Positions 23,225 through 35,339 of a stretch of DNA of 64,000 bases are shown piece by piece. Position 1 is the first letter of the stretch, and every line of letters begins with the position of its first letter. The position numbers were made by a program, and so were the translations under genes. The stretch lies in NCBI GenBank assembly GCA_030062745.1, contig CP099846.1:19129621-19193620 (forward strand). Reading direction: 5' to 3'. The stretch is from Capitulum mitella (lineage: Eukaryota; Arthropoda; Thecostraca; Pollicipedomorpha; Pollicipedidae). Under the pieces are notes generated by a model. The model had not been told where the DNA came from. It saw only the letters and a program-made list of their open reading frames with translations, and made no database searches.

Positions 23225-23983
23225 CTGACAGGTCGTCTCGGCGTCCGAAGAGGTCTGCCGAGGAGCAGGAGTGCTCTAGAGTCAAGGCTTAGCAGCGTAA
23301 CTGGTGCTCTTAGAGAGATCTGTACGCGAGCGCAGGTGTTGCAAAGCCAAGGTTAAGGAACTTTACTGGCGCTCGAAGTGACGGCAAAGTACCTTTGAAA
23401 CCAGCACAGCGATCAACGTCTCATGAGAGTCAGAAACTTCTACAGAGTCGCAGGGTGAATCAGCGGTACTGTGATCACCAAATACCCGTCATCTGTTCAG
23501 AAAGAGGCGTGAAATTCGAACATTGTGAGAAAATAACAGGGCGGCGAAGGCATAAGAGATTCGACTCAGTTTCCCCATATTTTTTTTCGGTGGCAGCAGT
23601 CATCACGGCAAGAGCCCTGAACTCGAGAGAGCGGCAGAATTCCAGGAACCGCGCGCTCAGTGGATCGAAGCGGCCATCTCCGCGCCGGCGCATCTCATAT
23701 GCACCACAATGAAGAGTGGTGTGAACCTCCAGCGGCGACAGCCCCTCATCAGGGCATCGTTAGACCGGCGACCGCCGGCTTTCATTATGCGGCGGGCTGC
23801 CGGCGCTCGGGACGGTCTGTGTCAACAGCGCAGTTAGCGGCGGCCGCCCATCTGCCTAATACCGGCGCGCGGGCTCTGACCACGGCCAAACACTCCCTGG
23901 CGGCGCGCTGCGCACAGCGCCGCCGGGCGCCGTTCCGGGTCACGTGATGACCCCGTGACCCCGCCGCCGGCGAGCGCCCTGAC

Positions 23984-24116
23984 CTGAGGCGGCACGATCA
24001 GGAAGGTCTCGGTGCGAGTTTCGGCGATGTACCAGTCCCGCAGGTGGCCAAAGCCTGGCTCCGCCTGGTACGCGCCGTCCAGCTGGTTGAGCGTGGCCCG
24101 CGTAATGTGCACCCGC
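23984..24116 (-). CDS. Adenylyl cyclase exon: end of C1a catalytic domain
   Basis: This 133-bp exon runs from acceptor GCCGCAG to donor CAG|GTCAGG on the minus strand. It encodes RVHITRATLNQLDGAYQAE, then PGFGHLRDWYIAETRTETFL, then IVPPQ. The 'RVHITxATL...L.G.Y.xExG.G..R...L...xxETFLIVP' pattern is the standard close of the C1a cyclase fold. Its first base completes the Gly codon begun by the exon at 28845, and it ends on a codon boundary matching the next exon. Confidence 0.88.
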
Positions 24117-27100
24117 CTGCGGCAAAGCGCACGGTCAGAGGTCATCAGCAGAGGTCACCAGCGTCTGCGCCAGCGGCCAGGGGCAGTGACCAGGTGTCAA
24201 ACGCGACGGACGCCATGGATTCATTTCATATGCAGCTGTCCAGTGCTTTTAGGTTTGGAATTGAAGAGTATCAAACCTTCCTTCCGATGGATGCTTAAAA
24301 TTCGACGCAGTGATGGGTGTTACGTGACTCGGTTCTTTGTAACCATATAAATCGTGTCGTTGTTGTTGCTCCTATCACATCCTTCAGAACAAATTGAAAC
24401 AAAACAAAGGGCGAAGAGCCGTAGCAAATCGTACAAATGGCAGCACATAAAAAGGCGTGAGAACGCAAATGGAAAGTCAGTGGCAGCGTAAAACCAGGTC
24501 TGGCTCGATGTTACCAGCTGTTGACACATCAAAGCCACCAGTGGCAGCAAATTTCGCGCCAAGCTTGCGTCGAGACAACATTAAAGACAGCACGTCTGAA
24601 CTGATGAAGCATGGCCCGAGCTTCTACGAACTGAAATCCGCGCTCAAACTGGGCCGTTCTTTGATTTGTCAGTCGGACTGCAGACTTGGAACACGAATCT
24701 GAGCCACTTGAGGGCTCGAGACGGTGGGGAGCGCCCCGCCTAACGACCATATTCTCCTCCATTTCCCTCGGAAAACTTGTCTCCGGCGCGCGCTCAAGTG
24801 TTGCCAACGACTGGGGGCGACGCGGCGCGCTCAGGTCGGACATGTTGACACGACAAGGAGCCTCGAGTGGCGTGTGCGAGTGTCGTGTTTCCGTCACTCC
24901 GGGGCGGACGACGGGGTGGCTTGACATAGGTGGAAAACAGATTATTGCCGAGGGTTGACTGGTGACAGTCGGCACGGGTTAGGCGCGAAAACTAAAATCG
25001 AGGGAGTGCTTAGAATATAATACAAGGTAAGAAAAAAGTGTTAAGGAATGAGCAAAGATCCTTGGAGCAAGTCAGCCCTCCGGCGTAAATGAACCACATA
25101 AATGACGCCAATATCCTGCGGGTGTCTTGCATGAAATACGGTTTACAATGCGTTCAAGCAGCCTTTAACAGTTTGCCCGTAATTGCAAAACAATCGCGTT
25201 CCAGTCTCTGGCATACGTCTCTTAGACAGACCACCACGCACTGAAATATGACGCAAGCCGTTTCCGGATGAAGGCCGTTTTGACAAAGGCAGACTAATCT
25301 TCTAATGAAGTCAACAGCTGGTGGTAACGACTTCTGACCAACGTCAGCTTAGCTGACAGCGAGCGCAGGGACAACAGAGGCCAGATTCGTCGTCTGAGAA
25401 GATGACTTTTGCTCAGTTCAGTGAAACCCCTGAATTGACTGCAGGATTGCACGTATGGTCGCGAATCGTGAAGAAAATAGATGATTAAAAGTCAAAATGA
25501 ACGGAGATCAAAACTGAACTGCTGACTGCCAGATATGTACCGTCCCACCACCCTCCACGAGAAAGATTCGACGAAACGATTTAACGTGATCAGATGGCCA
25601 TGATTTAACATTTGAAGCTTATTTAGATATTTACTTCTCGGCTTACAACGCAACCATGTCCGGATTCCTAGCATCATATTTCTTCACTTAAGAACAAAAC
25701 ATATGTATCCTTTACTGGGGGAAAAGCCCGAGAAAAAAACATAAGCACTCGTTACACCAGGAATGTACCGCACGAGATTTAAAGACTACCGAAAATGGAA
25801 GTTTCCTGTCATAGCAAATAAATACATCTAGTGCCGTTTCCAGTGTTCAAATAAAGTTCCGGCACAAACAGCTCCATTGGAGACACATATACATGCTTGT
25901 CGCCTGTACCATGATATCTGAAAAGTGTTTCAGTTGCACTGATGAAGTACATGGTGTGGTTATCAAAACCGCCGCGCTTGCACAGTCCCCATTTATCTCG
26001 AGAAAACTTGAAGACCGGTTTTCTTTAGCAAATCAGGTTAGAACTAAGACATATGCTACTTATTGAATCGAATCGGATCGAATGGAAAACTGAATTGTCT
26101 CCCAAATCGCAATGAATCGGAATTAAAGGTATTCACATCTAGAAAGCAAAAGTAGATCGGAATCGGAATCCATTTCCCGGTAAGGGAGTCATATATTGAA
26201 TCAATTCACTCAAAAATGACACAGGCACAGGTCTGACCGGCTGCTTTGTGCCTGATCTAAGGGTCACGTGACTGCATTCTGCATATTAATTACGAGTCTC
26301 GGCAACTCGTACTGCACTACTAGCGATGGTCGGCGTGCGTGGATGGAAAATGTTGCTGATCATTCCTGGAAACTCGTAACCTATCTACACTCTGGAAACT
26401 GTCAGGCCTGTCGTGTCGGCAGACAAAGTCTAGCCGTTCGCAAACTTTAGCGATGCTCGTGGCCACTTACAAAAAGAAAAAGATGTTCCGAGATGGTGCG
26501 GGTGTATTTCAGCTTCAGCTATCCTTGCGCTTTCATAATGCTCTTTCATGGAAAGCACGTTTGTTTTGCTGCAATATGCAGAAATCGTGTTTCAACCAAA
26601 TCTGCCCAGCCATGTTGACAGTGCGTTCGATTTGCGAGTCTGAACATCGTGTGTGACTTCCTGTAACCATCGGCGTCCCATTTTCGCATTATTATTAATA
26701 TTTTGTGTGAACAGTGACGTAGTGCCTACAGCTATTTTCTTACCATATTTTGCAAGGCCGCTTTCTGCCATTTAGATAAAGATTGATCAGCAGCGAAACA
26801 AAAATACTGGCACCGGAAAGGCCACGTCTTTAGGTCTTTAGCATCCTCAAGACATGACTTTTAGTTATGCTGCAGAATGAATGCTTTGTTTTGACTGTTG
26901 GTGTCATCCATCATCTGATATTTATTCGAAATAGGAAAAGGCCACGCGGAGCTGCATCTACGTACAGTTTACCACGGATCTACAAAAAAGCACGTTGGAG
27001 GAGAACGATCTCAGGCACTTTTCCAATCACCATCCAGCTGCAAATGCGATGAGATAGTTGCCGTTAGAGCACGCCTTTAAAGGATCCCATGCGACTAATC

Positions 27101-28844
27101 CGAATGACTGCGGACCGCTGAGACCGTTAAAACTTTTGGCCGAGCGATATGCAAATCGCCACCTCGCCGACCCGGTGTGGATGTGCGAAACAGCGCACTG
27201 GTGATTCTAGCCGACTCGGGTTGGCCGGATGCCATGCAGCAAGTCGAAGTGCACCACAGGCATTCGGCGCTTCACGAGCTGAAGAGTGTTTCAGGAGTAA
27301 GGTTGAGATACATTTCAGAATACAACGGAGAAATGCGGCGTGTTAAAACTTCGTTTGCGGAACGTGAATGAGCAGTTTACCCTACGCTCTGGAATGGGCA
27401 ACGAGTGGCAGTCTACCCAATTTACAATCTACCCAAGCCACGTCCAAAAGTGGGTGTGATGCCGAGGCACACGGTATCAGCCAATCAGGTGCTGTGATAG
27501 CGCAGTAACAAACGTCAGCCAATCAAGAACCAGAGAATCGGGATCATCGGAGCTCGCAATGGTTGTTTCTGTTCGGTGAATTCAGCGGGAGTGCTTCGCC
27601 GTCAGTAAATGAGAACGGACGTTCTAAACGATGTGATCGAGCTCTATAACTCGCAGCAGCAAGTGGCTGGCCGTCGTCCGCCCGGGCTTTGGTCACGTGA
27701 TTGGCCGTTTCATCTGGGTATATTCTGTCGACTGCGGAGCTCATTCTTGACAGTTCGAAATACATTGCCATTAAAAGCCATTCTGTGGTGCTGGAGCAAC
27801 AGAATGTCATGCCGAGATGTGTGTTGGAGATGTCTGTTTGCAGGGTAAATGATGTCTGTTTGTTTGTGTAAATGATTGGGATGGCCCAGCCATTGTGCCT
27901 AACAACCTAACATCCTTTAACTGTGGATTTTTAACCAATATAGACAACTTAATTTTGACTAACGACAATTTTTCGGTTCTTCCCACACATTTTTTGCATT
28001 TAAAATTTACATATATAGATACATATGTATATATACGTATATTTATACATATTCGCCCCTGCACACTAACTCTATTAAACTAACGGATTGCTGATTACAT
28101 GATGCATGTTGGTATGACCAAAATAATAAGGCATTACTGTGCATACGTTTTATTTTTAAAGTGCAAGAAAGCGTTGCGAGGGATCAAATAACTACTGGAG
28201 GGCTCAAATAAACATTGACGGGGCTCAGGCCCTTCCAAGAGCACACAGAACGACACCCTTGCCTACTTGTACATGAAACCTCTTAGACACGAGCCGCTTG
28301 ATGGGTCTGGCATGAATCCAATCAGCTCCTCTGGAGCGGCTAGCGACAAATAGGATTAGCCATGCCTCGGTTCAATGGCCTTTAGCAGCCGTTATTACCT
28401 CGGCGCCGACTGGTGCTTCCAGAGCGCGGGTAAGCCATGGATGAAATCGCGGTGTCGCGAATTAAACACCGAGAATGGTGGGTAACACGATCCAGGTGAT
28501 TTGAATCCTTGGATACGTCATGAATATTCCATTTGCCGCAGCTGATGCGGCCATTAGCGTACCCAGCAGCGATCAGACGGTCTGAGGACCCCCACCCCCT
28601 TATGGTCAGAGGTTTCCAAAAACTGGCCGTTATCACAACTGATTTGTTTAAGACAGTACCGAAAAATACACTTTTATTTCAAAGTATCCGTGCGCTACAT
28701 GATAGGGCGCACTTTTCAATATGTGCCATAAATGATGAGAGCAATATTCACCTTTGCTAATTAGCCTTGGCTCCTCCTCTCCCCACTCACCCCCCTTATG
28801 GAAATGCCGGATACGCTAATGGAAGCGGCTGCAGTCACACTGAC
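24117..28844 (-). other. Adenylyl cyclase intron (4,728 bp)
   Basis: Donor GTCAGT follows 28845 and the acceptor GCCGCAG precedes 24116. The intron contains short frames only. At about 26060-26175 there is an irregular run of GAATCGAATCGG-like phrases. The 148-codon minus-strand frame at 24529-24975 shows no recognisable domain. Confidence 0.7.
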
Positions 28845-29003
28845 CCCGGCACACCGCCCGACTCCATGTGGTTGGCCAGGGTGACGTCGTCGCTCCAGAC
28901 GTCGTACTGCCACTTGCGCAGGCCGAGCACGCCGCAGAGCACGTTCCCGGAATGCACGCCGATCCTCATGTCCACGTTGAAGCCGGTCGCCTCTCGCACC
29001 GTG
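28845..29003 (-). CDS. Adenylyl cyclase exon: C1a substrate-binding segment
   Basis: This 159-bp minus-strand exon has acceptor TTGCACTTCAG and donor GG|GTCAGT. It encodes [20 protein letters not shown], then [20 protein letters not shown], then [12 protein letters not shown]. It holds the highly conserved '[44 protein letters not shown]' block: the Lys/Asp around KWQYDVW contact the adenine base and the Asn/Arg region takes part in catalysis across the C1-C2 interface. It enters after two codon bases and leaves with two, exactly matching its neighbours. Confidence 0.93.
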
Positions 29004-30741
29004 CTGAAGTGCAACGGCGAACATTGAAATAGGACATTGCACACGTAACATTGACGACACATTGTAAACCCCAAGCACGGTATGGTTGATTGGCGGATTA
29101 CAGGGCCTTAAGAGCGCACCGACTACATGGTCATATGACGCCGAGACACAGTATGGTGCTCCCGGGATAGTTTATCTGTTTAATCCTTTCAGCACTCGGT
29201 AGATGTAAGCTGTGGCGACGTCATGTTTTGCTTGCCTCATTTAAAGGAAGTACAACTGTTTTAGACTAATCTTGTTTTCATCATGTTTCTTTGGACTGGC
29301 TCAAAGATGGCCCAGAGAGGACTAGGTTTTGTTCGTATTTCATTTGTTGACGCGATTAGTTCGTTTTCGATCAGAAACTCTGATAGAAAATGACACGCCG
29401 TGTGAAAGTTCCCGCTGCCGCTGGGTTTTTCTGTCACTGTGATCGCCGACGCCATTTTAGGAAGCCCATATCGATTGTCGAGGTCGAGGTGTGTCGGTCG
29501 AGGCGCCGCTTTGGAAAAGTCGTTGAAATCAATATTTACCTGGGCTTGTCCAAAATGACAGCCGTTCGTTTTGGAAATACCTCGTAACAGAGCCACCCGA
29601 GAAAGCCGTTTGTGGTCTATTATTACGGAACATGGAAAACACGATATTTGAGTGAATGTCACTTAAATATATTTCACGCTAGTCGGTTTTTAATAAGCAG
29701 ACAGAACTGCGGAAAATAATGGAGAGGGAGAGAGAAAGAAGAGCGAAGGGAGAGAGAGGAAGAGCAAGGAAAAGAGAGAGAGAAGGGAGGGGAGGGACAG
29801 ACAGAGAGAGACAGACAGACAGGCAGACAGACAGACAGATCAACCAGTTAAATATAGCATAAGCAGATATAGTGAAATCGATTAAGGTCCATTATTACAC
29901 GCATCAGTATGTAAAGTGGTCAACACGAATTGTGAATAAACGTATGCGAGAAAGTTAATGACGGTAAATAATAACTATATGCATATTGGCCGGTGAAAAA
30001 CGCAATGTATTTTCTTTAAATCAAGGAAGTGGCTTCACAACCAACATATAGAATAAGTGAGCCCGGAACGACGATCTGACATGGTCTCAGTTGACAAGAA
30101 GACCCGGTTCTGAATAACATTTTACAGCTTGTATCTCACCGATCACAATGAAAAAAATTCTACTGGTTCATGGATCTCATGGGAAAGGAGTGGTTATCTT
30201 CATGAATTTTTAAACGTTTTGATCCCATGGACAATTTATAACTTCCACGACCTTTTTAAGGGTTTCATTCAAAGCCATAAAGTCATCTTTTGATGCACCA
30301 CGAAAATGTTCGGCGCGAGCAGAATGGGATGCATCACTTAAATCATAACGATGATGCTGAAAGTAAAAACTGGCAAAAAACGACGTACGTCAAAATATTA
30401 AAAACGCCTCCGACATTTTTCAGCTTCAAATTTACTTTGAATTGTAGAACGACAGCTAACTGAATAGGTTTCAATTGCCTTCTAGAAGTGGGATTGTCAG
30501 TGTTTTATTAAGCTGTGATTTATCAGAAATTTAGCAAAACGCACCCAACAGTGATATTTTTTAAGCGACTTGTCGTTCAAAGATATATTTATGCTGTTCC
30601 TGGCGCCATGCTTCCAAGCCAGTTTGTCGTGCAGGCTTCAAAGCCCCGGGCAAATTCAAATTCAAGGTTAAAAAAGCGAATTCAACGAAGGTAAAAACTG
30701 ATGGCGTGACGGATGGATTTCTCGGCCGACTGAGACCTCAC
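29004..30741 (-). other. Adenylyl cyclase intron (1,738 bp)
   Basis: Donor GTGAGG and acceptor CACTTCAG fit on both sides. It contains the purine-rich tract listed separately and no other recognised feature. Confidence 0.75.
29719..29843. repeat. (GA)n / (ACAG)n purine-rich low-complexity tract
   Basis: Irregular GAGAG/GGGAG repeats pass into ACAGACAGACAGGCAGACAG repeats. It lies within an adenylyl cyclase intron. Confidence 0.9.
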
Positions 30742-30869
30742 CGTATGGCGTCGATCATCTGCAGGCCCATTTTAACGCAGTTCTTGGCATGGCTCGGTCT
30801 GGACACTGGCAGGCCTGAAACGCAGTAGTAGCAATCGCCCAGGATCTTGATCCGCATGCACTGGTTCTC
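30742..30869 (-). CDS. Adenylyl cyclase exon: second metal-binding Asp of C1a
   Basis: This 128-bp minus-strand exon has acceptor GTGTTCCAG and donor ACG|GTGAGG. It encodes [20 protein letters not shown], then [20 protein letters not shown], then AI. The [11 protein letters not shown] hairpin carries the second of the two aspartates that hold the catalytic Mg ions in class III cyclases, and it is intact. The frame is phase 0 from the exon at 33391 and ends two bases into an Arg codon finished by the next exon. Confidence 0.93.
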
Positions 30870-33390
30870 CTGGAACACCGCAATGACGATTTAACAGAAC
30901 CAGCCTCAAGTTTATCGAATAATGAACCAGGAAGAGGGACGGACAATCACGGGTCAACCAGAGAGGCATGAAGTTGGTGACTGGATTCATTAGCCACATA
31001 TTTTCAATCGTCCCCTTAGTGCCGTCTATGAAGTCAGCAGAAACATACCAAAACAAAAAACGCTGATCTTGGCCCAGTTGATGAAGACACCTTGAAGTTC
31101 GCCTAAGGGCTGCATCAAAATACACAAGCCCATTCCATCGTGCCGTGGGCAAGATAACAGCTACTCTTTTTGCGTCCTCAGCCATCCAAGCGTTAAAACT
31201 CCTTGCTCAATCTTACTTGAAGTCTCAAATGTCATTTTGAGAAAGAAACTGCAAGGCTTCACTTTATTTAGACGGCCCAAAATTACCGAGCTTCAGAGAG
31301 CACGAACTTGCCAGCTTGCCAACATCATCTATAAACGATCGCCAATGTATCTGCACCGGCAAATGCATGCGAATTAGGCGGTATCGTCCAGGTGTGCTGG
31401 GCCGTTGCACTTGACAGGTCTTTTGTGTGCGCGCTCAATGGACAGTCCTCACAAATTTCGCTGTCCGGCCAATTTGCCACATCCGCTGCCAATTACAGTT
31501 TCCGCTTCAGAAGTCGATGCCCGAACATCCGTCGTGTCCGAAAGGTCGTAGAACGCAGGAGTCAGACGACGAACCACTGAACCCTTTATCCCTCCTTAAT
31601 GTTAACGCCTGGAAACGTTCTGTTTCGATGACCGTTAGCCTAAACATTTCGTTTTTCGAGGAGGCATTCAGTTGTCTCGTTCTTGCATAATGGATCGAAA
31701 TAAACGTGTTAGCAGAAATGGACTTCTCAATAACGCAGGTTCCTCCTGTCCCGTAAACTAAGGGAGCTAAAGAAATCAGATGCCACTAGCCTTTTCAATA
31801 AACAAGATGGCTGTCAGCTTGCCGCGGGAAAATCGCGAAAATCTGACGACTTGCTGCGTCTGCCTCTGATTCGAACGGGTCCGCCATTTCCGCCCCGGCG
31901 GGCTTATTTTATTCCAGCGTTCAGCGCGAACCTGGAGTCCAGCACTTCCATCAGCCCCACGTGGTTCATCTATTCAGCGCGATTGAATCTGTCCGGAGGC
32001 CGTCCGGGAGCGGCGTGACGCGTCACGCCCGGACGCCGCGGAGATGAAATCGCCCGTCAGCCAGGCACGGCCGCGTCACTCCGTATACAAATGTCGGAGC
32101 TTTCGTTCCGGCAGGAGCGTTACGGCAGACTTCTGTAATGCGGTGGGAGGCAGTTCCGGACAGGATTTGATTGAAAACAATCTCAAAGTTATGGTGGTAT
32201 TCATAGGGCCTGTGCGACTGCAGCGTTCACTGACCTGAGGGCAGTAAGTTCATTCTTTTTGAAGAAGGTGCTTGACTTCAGTTGATTCACTGATATATTC
32301 CCTCAATACAGACATCGATTTTTTTAAACCTGCCACACTAATATATCCCAATTCAAAATTCCAATACAAATGACCAGGGTTTCAGTACGAAAGCTTCTCG
32401 TTAGTGACAGATAACGGACGCAACTGCTGCCTTGACCGTATGAAGACGATTCGTTACACAGAAGCACACAAGCTTGCTGTACGTTGCGCAGAAATAACGG
32501 CCACCACGAGGAATAACAAGACCAGAATGCCAGAAGCAGCCAGGCACCACCACTATGCTGGCAGCCACAGGCTATTTCCAAATAATGTCGGCATTCTGCA
32601 AATGACATGCATAGCATTTAAACATAGCATATGACATCACCATAAATATTCGGACATTTGCAATGTTCTCTTAAAAAAAAGCCAAAATCCAGGTGAATCC
32701 ATGATAGTGAACGAGCCTATAACAAGCCTCAGCGATTTTCGACAGCGACTGAGTAGTCGGGGCTCGAAAAAGGACATCCAGTAGCCTCAGACCAGCACAC
32801 TTTCTTCTAAACCCTTGACATCAACAAGGGTGGAATTTTCAGACATCTTTGTGGGTGAACTGAGGAGCTAGGATTCGCCAGGCTAACCGTTAGTCCCCCC
32901 CCCCCAGCCAAACAGTCCTCGGATTCCCGGCCACTTCATTTTCAGATTGCGAGACTTGATTTTTTAATGCACGCAAATTTCTCACCCTAAGTGTCCCCAG
33001 TCCCCTTGTCTGCGCCTGCGGATACATTTCTGGATTGCGTTTTTCGGTCATGTAGTGGATGTTCACTGACGTCCTCGTATGAATGCACACCTGCTTTAAT
33101 TGCACATATATGTGCCCTGTTTGCGTTATGGAGGAGTCGAGATGTTTTTGAGGTGACAAGCTGCTTTTGGTTTGGAGATGCAGAGACATGTTTGTGGGTG
33201 CAAAAATTATGCATGTGGATGCTTGTGCATTGCGCCCCCACAAACAGCCACAAAGTTGCACCGCCTGACATCATAATGCAGTTCCAGTGCTAGCAGCTCC
33301 ACCATGCTGCACTTTCCTGCGGCCGCGGCAATCCGGCTGGCATCCGTCCGGCTCGGCCCGGCCGCCGGGTCCCGGAGATGCGGGCCTTAC
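30870..33390 (-). other. Adenylyl cyclase intron (2,521 bp)
   Basis: Donor CAG|GTAAGG and acceptor TTCCAG bound it. It contains a 16-bp palindrome at about 32013-32028 and a poly-C run at about 32897-32906. No nested gene is supported. Confidence 0.75.
32001..32036. other. G+C-rich palindrome with TGACGCGTCA core
   Basis: GCGTGACGCGTCACGC is a perfect 16-bp palindrome, flanked by CGTCCGGG on the left and its inverse CCCGGACG on the right, giving an almost continuous hairpin. The core resembles CRE/AP-1-type sites (TGACGTCA) with a CG insertion. Function is unknown. Confidence 0.6.
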
Positions 33391-33502
33391 CTGGGCGATC
33401 TGGTCAAACCGACCGAACATCTCGTTCAGCGTCAGCACCAGGTCGCTGGCGCTGAGCTGCTCGGACAGCGACGTGAAGTTCACTATGTCCGCGTACAGGA
33501 TG
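33391..33502 (-). CDS. Adenylyl cyclase exon: start of C1a, first metal-binding Asp
   Basis: This 112-bp minus-strand exon has acceptor CTCGCCCGCAG and a strong donor CAG|GTAAGG. It encodes [20 protein letters not shown], then [17 protein letters not shown]. 'ILYADIVxFTxL' opens the class III cyclase fold, with the Asp binding catalytic metal, and 'LV..LNE.F.RFD' is the first helix pair. The enzyme makes cAMP from ATP at the plasma membrane, normally under G-protein control. The exon starts with the last base of a Ser codon, so an upstream exon must supply AG. That exon and the six N-terminal helices were not found in 33.5-64 kb. Confidence 0.93.
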
Positions 33503-34327
33503 CTGCGGGCGAGGAAGGCGCGTGTCAGAGCGGACAATGGACCGCGGCAGGACGCGGCCTGCGTCCGATGGATTCGGCATACGGGCAGGCAGCGGTTTCA
33601 CTCTTCACTTCCATTGCGTGTGTTAATAGTGTTCTGAAAAGCGAATACTTTGTCAAATGGGAGACGAACTTCATAATGCAGAGTTGGGCTGGACTTCACT
33701 GAAGGTCTGAGCAAAAGCAGAGGAAAATCAAACCACGTTAAGGCAGCCGATGCGGTCGACTGTAAGTGCCTTGAGGCTTACAAAGACCAAGGCTGTAAGA
33801 ACCTTGGTAGCAGTAGGTGTTTGTAAAGAAAAAAAAGATACTTCTGAATAAGGTTCATATAAATGACACGTGGATAGCCAACGCAGCTTTACAACGGCAC
33901 TCTAGTATGTCGAAGTTTTCGCTGAAAACAAAAAGATGCGCGGACGAAAATGAGTCAGTCATGCTTTAGTTGGACTGCAAATCCAACACTGTATGGAGTT
34001 TATAACTGTCATTCAGTAGCACCATGTACGAATAATTTCTGACGAAAAAATTACTGAAATGATGCTCTGAGTTTTGGAAAAACAAGTGACGAGCTATGTG
34101 CCTCGATCTCTAAATACAAACTATGCTGCATTGTTGTAAGATGCAAAGTTTCATAATTTTCAGGCATCAAGTTGGCTCGCTTAAGAGGCGTTTGAGTTCA
34201 TTTCAAAACTTGGGCACCACTGTCTGAAAAAACCGCAGAAGATAAAGACCAACAAATGAAATCAAAGTACGCAAGTATCCTGCATACACAGATATTCTCC
34301 TAAATATGCCCCTGCGTACAAATTTAG
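33503..34327. other. Upstream intron or intergenic; nothing recognised
   Basis: No exon was recognised that ends in AG and encodes the expected sequence just before the cyclase domain. Confidence 0.45.
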
Positions 34328-34430
34328 AAGAATGCTGCATTGGTTTCCACGTAACAGTGTCAGAATATTGTGACTGCCGAAGTGTAGCATTTCTGGCACT
34401 GTTACATGAAAACCAGTGCTGCATTCTTTT
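34328..34430. repeat. Hairpin-forming inverted repeat, arms of about 40 bp
   Basis: AAGAATGCTGCATTGGTTTC...GTAACAGTGTCAGAA is matched by TTCTGGCACTGTTAC...AAACCAGTGCTGCATTCTT with a loop of about 25 bases. The size and imperfect stem suit either a microRNA-like precursor or a small foldback element; neither is shown. Confidence 0.7.
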
Positions 34431-35339
34431 CGTTATAAGGTAGTTTTCAGTTCTACAACCATATGCAATACCGCAATTTGCCCACATTTAGGGTAATAAA
34501 ATAACGTTTTGCCTTCGTGTTTTATTACTGGAAAGACGAGGCGGTATTCAGGACATATCCAGGAAAGCAATCCTCAAAGTCGCGGACATTCAGCGAACGT
34601 CTATCTGAAGCACTATTGTTAGAATATAACATCTGATCACCTATTCAGTATGTCCGCTATACAGATCAGCTATACAGCATGTCAAAAAATGGAGGAAGTC
34701 CATAGCCAGCCAGTTCCCAAATGGCACTAGGCTCGTCCGGCATCTCTGTCGCCTTGTTTTCAGCAAATAAAAAACGTTTAAGGGTACGCCGTGCCATGAT
34801 CATTCTCGGGCAATTTTCGTCTGCATTTCTTTTTAGAATGCAAACTCTTAATTGCGACAGGATGTTACACGATTTTTACATCGTAATTAGAAAGCTACCA
34901 TAAAATGACATAAATGATTCACTGGAACAAGACAGCTTTACAAGTGCATTGAATTTTGGTTGTGGTATGCATATACCAACATTGCAAATAAAAGTTATAG
35001 AATTAGTTCTACAAATTTCGATCAGAACTTTGGCATGCATTTATGCATATCGCCGAAGAAAAGCACATGCACCAAGGTCTCTTTCATCCAAACCTCAACG
35101 CTGGTGAGTGATGGCACTAAGAACACCCAAAATTTTTTAGTTTGTTTGTTCTTAGTGTAAGCAGCGCAGCGTATGTCATGAAAAACAGACATTTTCTAAC
35201 ATGAAATACGTTGCATCTTATTGATGAAGTTATTCCTGACAGCCTTGGACATTCACGCGACCCTGCGTCGATCTTTTCCTTCGACACATCGAACGAACCG
35301 GAATCGTTCCCCGAGAGGCGCTAAATTCGCGCCGACCAA
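34431..35339. other. No gene recognised
   Basis: A+T-rich sequence with frames up to 94 codons on either strand, none with a recognisable motif. Confidence 0.5.

Noticed and set aside
24529-24975. 148-codon minus-strand frame in a cyclase intron
   Set aside because: No recognisable domain, no cyclase homology and no paired splice sites. The plus strand is also open there.
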